DNA from: JARBUG01 sp035628915
GTDB taxonomy: Bacteria; Bacillota; Sulfobacillia; Symbiobacteriales; Symbiobacteriaceae
Reading direction: 5' to 3'
Length of the DNA stretch: 37,154 nt
NCBI GenBank assembly: GCA_035628915.1
Contig: DASPIW010000019.1
Span: 1 to 37,154, forward strand
The translations under genes and the position numbers were made by a program. Positions within the stretch are counted from its first letter, which is position 1. Each line of letters begins with the position of its first letter. Positions 22,794-29,847 of the stretch are shown here, one piece after another. The notes under the pieces were generated by a model. The model was not told the origin of the DNA, did no database searches, and saw only the letters and a program-made list of their open reading frames with translations.

Positions 22794-22850
22794 GTGCGGC
22801 GCCGCGCAGCGGCGGGGCCGCACGGCACCCGTAAATGGCGCGTTAGCGCC
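22794..22850 (+). promoter_or_regulatory. structured GC-rich leader of the coiled-coil operon
   Basis: GTGCGGC (22794-22800) pairs with GCCGCAC (22817-22823) and encloses a second stem, GCCGC/GCGGC (22801-22813). A further hairpin, GGCGC-GTTA-GCGCC (22837-22850), ends just before the ribosome site of the first gene. No T-run follows, so these are leader structures rather than terminators. Confidence 0.5.
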
Positions 22851-22867
22851 GAGAAGGGGGGATGTCG

Positions 22868-23419
22868 GTGACCCGGCAAATGCGAACCGCTTTGATGATC
22901 GCCGGGCTGCTCCTGTTTGGCGCCGCCGCCGTGTGGGTGAATCTGCCGTCGTTTGAGCGGATCTCCCTGAAGGTGGGCGACTTCGACATCATCGGGATGC
23001 TGAAGGAAGTCGACAAGACGAACACGGCCATCCTCAAGGCCAACAACGAGCTGATCGCTTCGCTCGAAGGGGTCAGGCAGCAGGCCGGCGCCGTCAGCGG
23101 GGTACATGCGCGCATGCAGCAGTTGGAAGCGGGGCTGGGCGAGCAGGCCCGGGTGCTCGGCCGGCTGGATGGGATCACCCGTGAGCAGGCCGACCTCAGT
23201 GTCGCCCTGAGAAAGCTGACAGCCGGCGTGGGGCCCAGCACCGGGCGCCTGGCGGCGACGGCTTCCCAGCAGGCTGTCGCCGTGGAGTCCATGAAGGGCA
23301 CGACGGCCGGCATGGCGCAGCGCATGCAGACCATCGGCGCCCTGAACGCGTCGATCAGAGCCAAGCTCTGGACGGCCGAGCGGCTGTCCGGCGAAGTGCT
23401 GGATTTACTGCCGCCTTAG
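22868..23419 (+). CDS. coiled-coil membrane-anchored protein 1 (183 aa)
   Basis: The chosen start is GTG 22868, six bases after GGGGGG; ATG 22862 would abut the ribosome site. A short basic N-terminus (MTRQMR) precedes one membrane helix (about residues 7-25). A short linker (LPSFERISLKVGDFDIIG) and about 130 residues of heptad-like helix follow (TNTAILKANNELIASLEGV, then VHARMQQLEAGLGEQARVLG, then ESMKGTTAGMAQRMQTIG). Positive charges before the helix predict the coil lies outside. There is no HAMP, chemoreceptor signalling tip or enzyme domain. It is the first of five look-alike genes and about 30 bases precede the next. Function unknown. Confidence 0.8.
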   Translation: MTRQMRTALMIAGLLLFGAAAVWVNLPSFERISLKVGDFDIIGMLKEVDKTNTAILKANNELIASLEGVRQQAGAVSGVHARMQQLEAGLGEQARVLGRLDGITREQADLSVALRKLTAGVGPSTGRLAATASQQAVAVESMKGTTAGMAQRMQTIGALNASIRAKLWTAERLSGEVLDLLPP

Positions 23420-23451
23420 GGAGTTGAAGGAAGGAACGAGGAGGTCAGCCC

Positions 23452-23964
23452 ATGTACGGCAAGATCGCCAGGATTGTGGGCGCCGTCCTGCTCGGCGCCA
23501 TGGTTGCGGGCTCCTTTGTGATCACCCGACACCTCTCCCTGCTTGAAGGGGGCATTCGCCGCGATATCGACGCCGTGGACCGGATCGTCGCCGTGGAGAA
23601 GGAGATCCAGAAACAGAACGACGTGCTGACGGAGATGCTCTCCACCACCCAGCGGATCGGCACGGGCATGGACGGCGTGCTCGCCACCAGCGAGCAGATT
23701 GCCGGCGCCGTGGTTTCGGTGGGCGCCGCCAACCGGACAACGCTGCAGCTCAACGGAAAACTCGAAGCCGACAACGCTGCGGCGGCTGCCGAACTGAACC
23801 GCGTCGTGGCGGCCCTCCAGGCCATGAACCAGTCATCGGCCGCTATTGATCAGTATCTCCTCGGGCTGCACGAAATCGTCGGGGGAGAGCTTGACGCCCT
23901 GCGGGCGATTGCCGCCAACACGGCCCGCATGAACTTGAAGACGCCGGAGGTGAACCTGCCGTGA
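23452..23964 (+). CDS. coiled-coil membrane-anchored protein 2 (170 aa)
   Basis: It starts at ATG 23452 behind AGGAGG. The N-terminus MYGKIAR is followed by one membrane helix (IVGAVLLGAMVAGSFVI, about 8-24). A continuous predicted coiled coil runs to about residue 160 (DAVDRIVAVEKEIQKQNDVL, then GKLEADNAAAAAELNRVVAA, then YLLGLHEIVGGELDALRAI). The end KTPEVNLP is short and polar. It has no Cys and no known domain. Its stop overlaps the start of gene 3 (GTGA), so translation is coupled. It has the same architecture as genes 1 and 3-5. Confidence 0.8.
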   Translation: MYGKIARIVGAVLLGAMVAGSFVITRHLSLLEGGIRRDIDAVDRIVAVEKEIQKQNDVLTEMLSTTQRIGTGMDGVLATSEQIAGAVVSVGAANRTTLQLNGKLEADNAAAAAELNRVVAALQAMNQSSAAIDQYLLGLHEIVGGELDALRAIAANTARMNLKTPEVNLP

Positions 23965-24566
23965 GCGAAGCCGGTCGCGTGATACCGTTCGAGCCCCGCC
24001 CGGGGGGCGCCCCGGCGCCGGCCGAAAAAGGCCGGGGGTGGGGCAGGGGACTCTGGTTCGGCTGGTGGGTCGCCCTGTGCCTCGCCGTTTTCGCTTATAA
24101 CACATACGGTCAGCTGGCAGCCCAGCGGCGGATTCTGGAAGGTAGCGAACTACTGAAGCAAAAGGTGGGCGAGGCGGCAGCCGTCTCGGCGGCGACCAAC
24201 CACCAACTGGGCAAGGTCGCCGAACTGGACGCCGCCACCACCGGTCTGGCGGTCAAACTGGAGCGGCTCGCCCGTACGAACGTCTCCATCAAACGTGAGC
24301 TGTCGGGCATGGAAGGAACGGTTGAGGGCCTCAGGCGCTCGGTGGAAAGGCTTGACGCCCAGGCGGTGGGCAGCCACGAGACGCTGATGGCCATCGCACT
24401 CCAGTCCGACGCCCTCCTGCGGACGCTGCGCCACACCCAGACCACGGGTGCGGAAGTGTCAGGCCGACTGGACGAAATGGTCCGGATTCAGGAGGGCATC
24501 GTGGCCGACCTGGCAGAGATCAACCGGAACACGCAGGACCTCGACCGCTTCCTCGGGGGGAATTAG
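23961..24566 (+). CDS. coiled-coil membrane-anchored protein 3 (201 aa)
   Basis: It starts at GTG 23961, overlapping gene 2 by four bases, with GGAGGTGA inside the end of gene 2. This member has a longer cytoplasmic head of about 30 residues, Pro/Gly/Arg-rich (PFEPRPGGAPAPAEKGRGWG), before the membrane helix (about 32-48, including FGWWVALCLAVFAYNTYG). The remaining 150 residues are coiled coil (ILEGSELLKQKVGEAAAVSA, then KRELSGMEGTVEGLRRSVER, then EMVRIQEGIVADLAEINRNT). The EGTV-x-x-L stretch recurs in gene 5, supporting common descent. The head could contact a cytoplasmic partner. Function unknown. Confidence 0.8.
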   Translation: MSEAGRVIPFEPRPGGAPAPAEKGRGWGRGLWFGWWVALCLAVFAYNTYGQLAAQRRILEGSELLKQKVGEAAAVSAATNHQLGKVAELDAATTGLAVKLERLARTNVSIKRELSGMEGTVEGLRRSVERLDAQAVGSHETLMAIALQSDALLRTLRHTQTTGAEVSGRLDEMVRIQEGIVADLAEINRNTQDLDRFLGGN

Positions 24567-24568
24567 CG

Positions 24569-25144
24569 ATGGGCAGCGCAGCGGTGAAATACGGCGCAGC
24601 CCTGGTGGGGGTGCTGCTGCTACTGGTGTTCGGGCTGCCGTACTTGAAGCCCCTGGGGCGCCTGCTGCCGAACACCAAGGCGATGGTGGGCACCACGGGC
24701 GATATTCTCAAGGAGACTGAAGCCCTGCAGAAAGGCGTCGCTGAAGTGCAGGCCAACCTGGCGAAGGTCAAACAGCAAGACGAGCTGATGGCCAAGCAAT
24801 ACGAGCTGATGCAGGGCGCCGTCGCCGAACTGCGGCGGCAAGAGGAGCTGGCCGGCCGGTCCCGGAGCCTCCTGGCCACGACGCTGGACAAGGAGCAGCG
24901 GACGGCCGACCTGACGGCCCGGGCCAGCCAGACGGCAGCCGGCACCATGACAGCCGTCAACGACAATAAGGCGGAGCTGAGCAGGCTGGCTTCCGCCACG
25001 GCCCGGGTCCAGAACGGCAGCACGGCGATCGACGATCAGATGAACGGGCTCTTGGGCGAGTTGGAGCAGTCGAAGCAGAACTTCGCGGTGCTCGGGCGCC
25101 TGGAGGAGGCCATCCGCCGGGCGCTCCGGAACTGGAGGTGGTGA
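24569..25144 (+). CDS. coiled-coil membrane-anchored protein 4 (191 aa)
   Basis: It starts at ATG 24569, two bases after the stop of gene 3, with GGGGGG upstream. One membrane helix (about residues 8-25, GAALVGVLLLLVFGLPYL) precedes a coil over about residues 45-180 (ETEALQKGVAEVQANLAKVK, then QYELMQGAVAELRRQEELAG, then AIDDQMNGLLGELEQSKQNF). It is the most charged and regular coil of the set. The C-terminus is basic and aromatic (RRALRNWRW), unlike its siblings. There is no Cys and no known domain. Confidence 0.8.
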   Translation: MGSAAVKYGAALVGVLLLLVFGLPYLKPLGRLLPNTKAMVGTTGDILKETEALQKGVAEVQANLAKVKQQDELMAKQYELMQGAVAELRRQEELAGRSRSLLATTLDKEQRTADLTARASQTAAGTMTAVNDNKAELSRLASATARVQNGSTAIDDQMNGLLGELEQSKQNFAVLGRLEEAIRRALRNWRW

Positions 25145-25149
25145 GCGGC

Positions 25150-25686
25150 GTGGGACGTACGGTAGGCATTGTGCTCCTGCGCTGGGCGCCGTGGGCCCTG
25201 GCGGCGGCTGCGGGGCTCTTCACCGTCTGGGCGCTCCTGGCGCAGATAGAAACGCAGGACCAGTTGAACGCGGCCATGCAGGGTGTGAAGGCGAACGTGG
25301 CCCGGGCCCGGGAGCTGACGGGCGAGACGGCCCGGGTGCTGGCGCCCCTGGCTTCCACGGCCGACACCTTGGCCGACATGAACAAGGGGCTGGAAGGAAC
25401 GGTTGCCGACCTGAAGGCCATGAACGAGTCCATGTCGCGCGTGCTGGTCAAGCAGGAGGCAATTATGGCCCGCATCGACAGCTTGGGCGGCCACACCAGC
25501 GCCGTGATTGCCGACCTGGGCACCGTGGGCGGCAAGAACCAGGCCTTGCTGAAACTCACTACTGCACTGACCGCTCAGACGGCCGGTCAGGCCAGGTCGG
25601 TGGAAACCCTGTCAGACCTGACCGGCCAGTCGATCGTCCACCTGCGCAAGGTGAATGCTCGCTTTGGATTCCTGTCTCAACTTTGA
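25150..25686 (+). CDS. coiled-coil membrane-anchored protein 5 (178 aa)
   Basis: Possible starts are GTG 25138, 25141 and 25150. I prefer 25150 because GGAGG at 25134-25138 then has 11-base spacing, whereas the others are too close; GTG 25141 would give a GTGA overlap with gene 4. One membrane helix (about residues 12-30, WAPWALAAAAGLFTVWALLA) is followed by a coil to about residue 170 (QDQLNAAMQGVKANVARARE, then ADMNKGLEGTVADLKAMNES, then VLVKQEAIMARIDSLGGHTS). The end is NARFGFLSQL. It is the last gene of the five-gene operon, followed by a hairpin at 25701-25730. Confidence 0.78.
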   Translation: MGRTVGIVLLRWAPWALAAAAGLFTVWALLAQIETQDQLNAAMQGVKANVARARELTGETARVLAPLASTADTLADMNKGLEGTVADLKAMNESMSRVLVKQEAIMARIDSLGGHTSAVIADLGTVGGKNQALLKLTTALTAQTAGQARSVETLSDLTGQSIVHLRKVNARFGFLSQL

Positions 25687-25700
25687 ACGGTGGCATATGG

Positions 25701-25730
25701 ATACAGCCGGCGGGAGCACGCCGGCTGTAT
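25701..25730 (+). terminator. hairpin at the end of the coiled-coil operon
   Basis: ATACAGCCGGCG (25701-25712) pairs perfectly with CGCCGGCTGTAT (25719-25730), with a six-base loop, 14 bases after the last stop. There is no T-run directly behind it. Confidence 0.6.
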
Positions 25731-25778
25731 CGCGCTTTGTAAGGTCCAAGTTATCCGGAGTTCGGGCATGTAATAGTA

Positions 25779-26053
25779 CGGGTCTTCAATGTGAAATGGG
25801 TAATTTTTCCACGGAGGACGCTGATGGCGATTTGGAAAGTTGTTTCTGAGCCTCCGGGATCTCGTCCCTATTTAATAATCAAATATAGTATATAATTCCA
25901 TTTGACCCACGCTGCTGCCCGAAAATCCTCGTCATGTCCCGAAATCCGCGCCGATCTGCGGCCATTTCCTTGTCCCATTCCGTGTTCTCTGTGGCTTCCG
26001 CGCACTCCGTGGCAAAATGCATCCATTACCTCACATAAGCAGCCTCTAATGAC
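25779..26053 (-). repeat. foldback repeat, copy B
   Basis: This 275-base element is the inverted counterpart of 14822-15156. On the minus strand it begins GTCATT-AGAGGCTGCTTATGTG and runs through TTTTGCCACGGAGTGCGCGG, the AT-rich core and CCAAATCGCCATCAGCGTCC to TCACATTGAA-GACCCG. It contains an extra block of about 45 bases (25925-25970) absent from copy A. It lacks most of the second terminal inverted repeat, keeping only TTCCACGGAGGACGC near 25806. It lies between the coiled-coil operon and the YigZ gene. Confidence 0.75.
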
Positions 26054-26153
26054 AAACGGGCTGGGTGGTGGATGCCTACGGACTCCCCATTCCGGAAGCA
26101 AGGAGGGACATGATACTAAAGGGACGAACAATGCAGGGTGGGGGGGAGAACCC

Positions 26154-26786
26154 ATGGCCTACATCACCGTCCAGCGCCACGGCCAGGCGGAGATCATCAT
26201 CAAGAAATCGCGCTTCATCGCCAACGTTGCCCCGGTGACATCCGAGGCCGAGGCCTGGGGATTCATTGAAAAGATCCGGGCTGAGCACAGCGAAGCGACC
26301 CACAACTGCTTCGCCTTCAAGGCCGGCAGCATCCAACGCATGTCCGACGACGGCGAGCCCAGCGGCACCGCAGGGCGCCCCATCTTTGACGTCCTGGACA
26401 AGCAGGGGCTGTCGGACGCCGTCATCGTAGTCACCCGCTACTTCGGCGGCATTCTGCTCGGCGCCGGCGGGCTCGTGCGCGCTTACAGCCAGGCCGCGGT
26501 TGCCGGCGTGGAAGCCGCGGGCGTTGCCCAGGCCGTCACGGCCGTCGAGTTGTCGATGGAACTGGACTACAACCAGGTAGGCAAGGTGCAGTACCTGCTG
26601 GCACAACGGGGCGCCCTGACGCTGGACAGCCAGTTCGGGCAATCCGTCACGATCGTTTGCCGGCTTCTGGCCTCGGCAGCCGGCGCCCTTGAGAGTGACC
26701 TGGCAGAGGCATCATCGGGCCGCATTCAGGTGCAGCGGCTGCGTGAGCTGCAAGTCGGCGCGGATCTTCAGCCCATCCATTCATGA
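26154..26786 (+). CDS. yigZ: YigZ/IMPACT family protein
   Basis: It starts at ATG 26154 behind GGGGGGAG. The 210-residue product has the IMPACT N-terminal domain: IIIKKSRFIANVAPV, then HNCFAFKAGSIQRMSDDGEP and GTAGRPIFDVLD, then VIVVTRYFGGILLGAGGLVR. A short second ferredoxin-like domain follows (MELDYNQVGKVQYLL). The family is widely conserved and cytoplasmic. Its eukaryotic relative inhibits the translation-stress kinase activator GCN1; the bacterial role is unsettled. It stands alone between the repeat and the peptidase gene. A longer upstream frame is rejected because it reads through the repeat. Confidence 0.93.
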   Translation: MAYITVQRHGQAEIIIKKSRFIANVAPVTSEAEAWGFIEKIRAEHSEATHNCFAFKAGSIQRMSDDGEPSGTAGRPIFDVLDKQGLSDAVIVVTRYFGGILLGAGGLVRAYSQAAVAGVEAAGVAQAVTAVELSMELDYNQVGKVQYLLAQRGALTLDSQFGQSVTIVCRLLASAAGALESDLAEASSGRIQVQRLRELQVGADLQPIHS

Positions 26787-26799
26787 TTGAGATATGGAA

Positions 26800-26827
26800 T
26801 TGGATCGGTAATTTTAGCTACTAGGAT
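26800..26827 (+). promoter_or_regulatory. probable promoter of the LysM-M23 / PBP2 genes
   Basis: TTGGAT (26800-26805) and TAGGAT (26822-26827) are spaced by 16 bases. The local sequence is AT-rich for this genome. It would give a leader of about 107 bases before TTG 26941. Confidence 0.45.
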
Positions 26828-26940
26828 ACCCAATGACTATAGCAATGTGCCGCTCGTTCAGGTATTTTAGTAATGTTAGCACGCTCACAAGGAGATGTAT
26901 CAGCCTCAAAAACTTCGAACAGAAAGGGGGATGCGCGGCA

Positions 26941-27936
26941 TTGCACCTCCCGAAAGCAACACGCCGGCGAATCGTGTATGCCACCGCAGCCGCCGTGGTC
27001 TGCACCAGTACGGTGATGACCTGGAAGCATTTCGCCTCCACGCCTGTCACTTCGGTCGAACAGACCACCCCGGTCGTTGCCGTAAGCTTGCACCCCGAGC
27101 TGGAAGTCTCGACCAGCAAGGATGCTCCCCAGGCGGCCGCCCCTGCGGCCGGTGGACAGGCTGTGCAGCCTGAGACCAAGGAGCAGGAGCCGCAGGCAAA
27201 GGTAACCATCTACACTGTGGAACCAGGCGATACGATTGGGGCTATTGCCGAGAGGCTCGGGCTGAAATCCGACTCCATTCTCTCCACCAACAACCTGTCC
27301 GAGGATGACCTTCTGCAAGTTGGCCAGGAACTCCTGATTCCCTCCGTTGACGGCGTCGTCGTCGAGGTGGAGTCGGGCGACACCATTTGGGACCTGGCGC
27401 AGGACTACGGCGTCACCGACGTCGACATTGTGAATGCCAACCCGGACATCGATCCCGATAATCTCAAACTGGGGCAGGTACTCCTGATTCCCGGCGGCCA
27501 GCGCCAGAGCCGGCAGCTTGCCTCCCGCAGTCTTCCGGGCCGTCCCTCGGGCCGTAAGCTGGCCTGGCCCGCTTACGCCGAGCTGACGGACGACTTTGGC
27601 TCCCGCATCCATCCCGTGTTCGGAACGCCGCATTATCACGACGGCATCGACATCGGGGTCGGATCCGGCACCCCCGTCGGCGCCGCGGCAGGCGGTACGG
27701 TGATCATGGCCACCTGGTACGGCGGCTACGGCCGGACGATCCGTATCGAGCACGGAAATGGTCTGGTCACGATGTATTCGCACCTGAACGAGTACGCTGT
27801 GTCCGTGGGTGAGAAGGTTTCTCAGGGAGACCTCATCGGCTACTCGGGCAACTCCGGCAACTCGACCGGTGCGCACCTGCACTTTACGATTCTCGTCGAC
27901 GGCTCTCCGGTCGACCCCTTGGGCTGGCTGCCGTGA
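26941..27936 (+). CDS. LysM and M23-family peptidoglycan endopeptidase
   Basis: The chosen start is TTG 26941 (AAAGGGGG upstream); the frame is open to ATG 26833 but that part looks non-coding. The 331-residue product has a basic start and one membrane segment (about 10-27, RIVYATAAAVVCTSTVM). A Pro/Ala-rich linker and two LysM domains follow (about 89-134 and 140-184, with YTVEPGDTIGAIAERLG and VEVESGDTIWDLAQDYG). The C-terminal M23 domain has the zinc ligands H233 and D237 (HYHDGIDIG) and H314 in AHLHF, with H281 nearby. It would bind and cut cell-wall cross-links outside the membrane. It directly precedes the PBP2 gene, suggesting joint wall growth or sporulation function. Confidence 0.92.
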   Translation: MHLPKATRRRIVYATAAAVVCTSTVMTWKHFASTPVTSVEQTTPVVAVSLHPELEVSTSKDAPQAAAPAAGGQAVQPETKEQEPQAKVTIYTVEPGDTIGAIAERLGLKSDSILSTNNLSEDDLLQVGQELLIPSVDGVVVEVESGDTIWDLAQDYGVTDVDIVNANPDIDPDNLKLGQVLLIPGGQRQSRQLASRSLPGRPSGRKLAWPAYAELTDDFGSRIHPVFGTPHYHDGIDIGVGSGTPVGAAAGGTVIMATWYGGYGRTIRIEHGNGLVTMYSHLNEYAVSVGEKVSQGDLIGYSGNSGNSTGAHLHFTILVDGSPVDPLGWLP

Positions 27937-27961
27937 GTTTCTGGTACGGAGGCGTCCCGCC

Positions 27962-29812
27962 TTGCGAGACATTACGCATCGCACATTGTGGTTGACGGCC
28001 GTCGTGGCAGTTGCTCTGCTGCTGATGGCCTTTCAACTTTATCGGCTGACAGTGCCGCAATCTGCCATGTGGCAGGAGCAGGGCAGACTGCAGCGCATCC
28101 GTGAGCTTCCGAGCTACGGTACCCGAGGCGCCATTTACGATGCAAAAGGCCGGCCGCTGGCTACCAGCGAGCCGGCTTATGCCGCGATGCTGATCGGACA
28201 GAATCCGGTCGCAATCGAACAGATGATGCCCAACCTGGCTCTCCTCCTCGCGGGCGGCAACTACCAGCGGGCAGAGGAGATCCGGGCCCGCGTGATGCGC
28301 AAGGTCTGGGCAGCCAAGGAGAACATGAGCATGTTCGAACCGCTGGCGGTGGAGCGGACCCTGCCGCCGCCCGTGGTTGCCAGCTTCATGGAGCGCCGTC
28401 ACGAGTTTCCCGATGTGATCCTCGTGGAAGAGAAAGGCCGCCACTACCCCATGGGCGCCCTCGCCGGCAGTCTGCTTGGCTACGTGGGCGCCATTGACGA
28501 TGAAGAGATCGCCGCCCCGCAGTTCGAGGGGTACAATGCCGACGAGGTGGTGGGCAAGGCCGGTCTCGAGCTTTCGTATGAGCGGGTGCTGCGCGGTCAG
28601 CCTGGGCGCAGCCGGGTCGTCATCGACCCTTACGGCAAGCGGGTCGGCGGTTTTGAGCAGACGCCGCCCGTGCCGGGCAACGACCTTCGGCTCAGCCTGG
28701 ATCTCGACTTGCAGCGGGTCGCGGAGGAGGCCCTGACCAAGCAGATCGCCTGGATCAAGCAGCAGAACGACCCGGAAGCGGATCCCACGATGGGCGCCGT
28801 GGTCGTTCAGGATGTACGCACCGGCGCTGTGCTGGCAATGGCCAGCGTACCGACCTACGACCCGAACTTCCTGGTCAAGGGCATGTCCGACCAGCAGTGG
28901 CTGGAACTGCAGAGCCAGCCGGGCTTCTCGATGTACAACTGGGCCATCACCGGGCTTTCGCCGGGCAGTACATACAAAATGGCGACGGGTTTTGCCGGTC
29001 TCGAAAGCGGCACCATCACCCCTGGACGCCTGATTGACTGTCCCGCCCAATACTGGCGGTACGACAGGCCGAGGAACTGGAAGCCTTACGACCAGGGGCT
29101 GACCGACCTGGCCCGGGCCCTGGCTACCTCCTGCAACCCTTACTTCTGGGAAGTGGCCTACGAGGCGGGGATCGATAACCTTCACCGGTTCTATGATCTG
29201 CTGGGCTTCGGGAAGCAGACAGGCATCGATCTGCCCGGCGAAAGCCCTGGGAAGAACCCGACCCGTGACACCTATAGCACGGAGTGGACTGACGGACTGG
29301 TGTTGAACGTGGCCATCGGCCAGGGTGATGTGTTGGTTACGCCGCTTCAGCTGGCCAACTACACGGCAGCCATTGCGATGAACGGCATCCGCCACAAGCC
29401 CTATCTGGTCTCTGAGATCCGTTCCCCGGACGGCAAGGTGATTTGGAAGCGCGCCCCCGAGCCCTACCCGCAGATTCCCGCAAAGGAGGGCACGTGGGCG
29501 GCCCTGCAGGCCGGTCTCCGCCAGGCGGTGACCTCGTCTGAGGGCACGGCCTGGGCGCCCATGCTCGGGTTCCCCATCGATACCGCTGCCAAGACCGGGT
29601 CGGCACAGACCGGCGGTAAGCTGTCGGATGCGACCACGGTGGTGTACGCCCCGTACAAGAACCCCCAGGTCGCCGTCAGCGTGATCATCAAGGGCGGATC
29701 GAAGGGCTCGTGGGCAACGCCTGTGGCCCGGCGGATCCTGGCCCGGTATTTCGGCATCAACGATCAGATGCCGCCGGAGGTGCCGACGTATAGGGACCCT
29801 GTGCGGCCCTGA
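27962..29812 (+). CDS. mrdA: class B penicillin-binding protein 2 (transpeptidase)
   Basis: It starts at TTG 27962 with GGAGG upstream, 25 bases after the peptidase stop. The 616-residue product has one N-terminal membrane helix (about 9-27) and a PBP dimerisation (pedestal) region with SYGTRGAIYDAKGRPLATS. The transpeptidase domain has S336-T-Y-K339 (SPGSTYK), S390-C-N392 and K544-T-G546 (AAKTGSAQTG). It cross-links peptidoglycan outside the membrane. By similarity it is of the PBP2/MrdA elongation type, or its sporulation relative SpoVD; no PASTA domain is present, which favours PBP2. RodA and MreBCD genes are not in the window. Confidence 0.9.
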   Translation: MRDITHRTLWLTAVVAVALLLMAFQLYRLTVPQSAMWQEQGRLQRIRELPSYGTRGAIYDAKGRPLATSEPAYAAMLIGQNPVAIEQMMPNLALLLAGGNYQRAEEIRARVMRKVWAAKENMSMFEPLAVERTLPPPVVASFMERRHEFPDVILVEEKGRHYPMGALAGSLLGYVGAIDDEEIAAPQFEGYNADEVVGKAGLELSYERVLRGQPGRSRVVIDPYGKRVGGFEQTPPVPGNDLRLSLDLDLQRVAEEALTKQIAWIKQQNDPEADPTMGAVVVQDVRTGAVLAMASVPTYDPNFLVKGMSDQQWLELQSQPGFSMYNWAITGLSPGSTYKMATGFAGLESGTITPGRLIDCPAQYWRYDRPRNWKPYDQGLTDLARALATSCNPYFWEVAYEAGIDNLHRFYDLLGFGKQTGIDLPGESPGKNPTRDTYSTEWTDGLVLNVAIGQGDVLVTPLQLANYTAAIAMNGIRHKPYLVSEIRSPDGKVIWKRAPEPYPQIPAKEGTWAALQAGLRQAVTSSEGTAWAPMLGFPIDTAAKTGSAQTGGKLSDATTVVYAPYKNPQVAVSVIIKGGSKGSWATPVARRILARYFGINDQMPPEVPTYRDPVRP

Positions 29813-29847
29813 GCCGGGCATTCCGGCGCTGAGGGCATGCGGCCGGG

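Noticed and set aside
22868..25686. Chemoreceptor (MCP) genes
   Set aside because: The coiled coils resemble MCP stalks, but there is no HAMP domain, no conserved signalling hairpin tip and the coils are predicted outside the cell.
27884..29821. 645-codon open frame on the minus strand
   Set aside because: It is antisense to the PBP2 gene, whose product has all catalytic motifs; the antisense product is low-complexity and has no ribosome site. It is an artefact of GC-rich codons.
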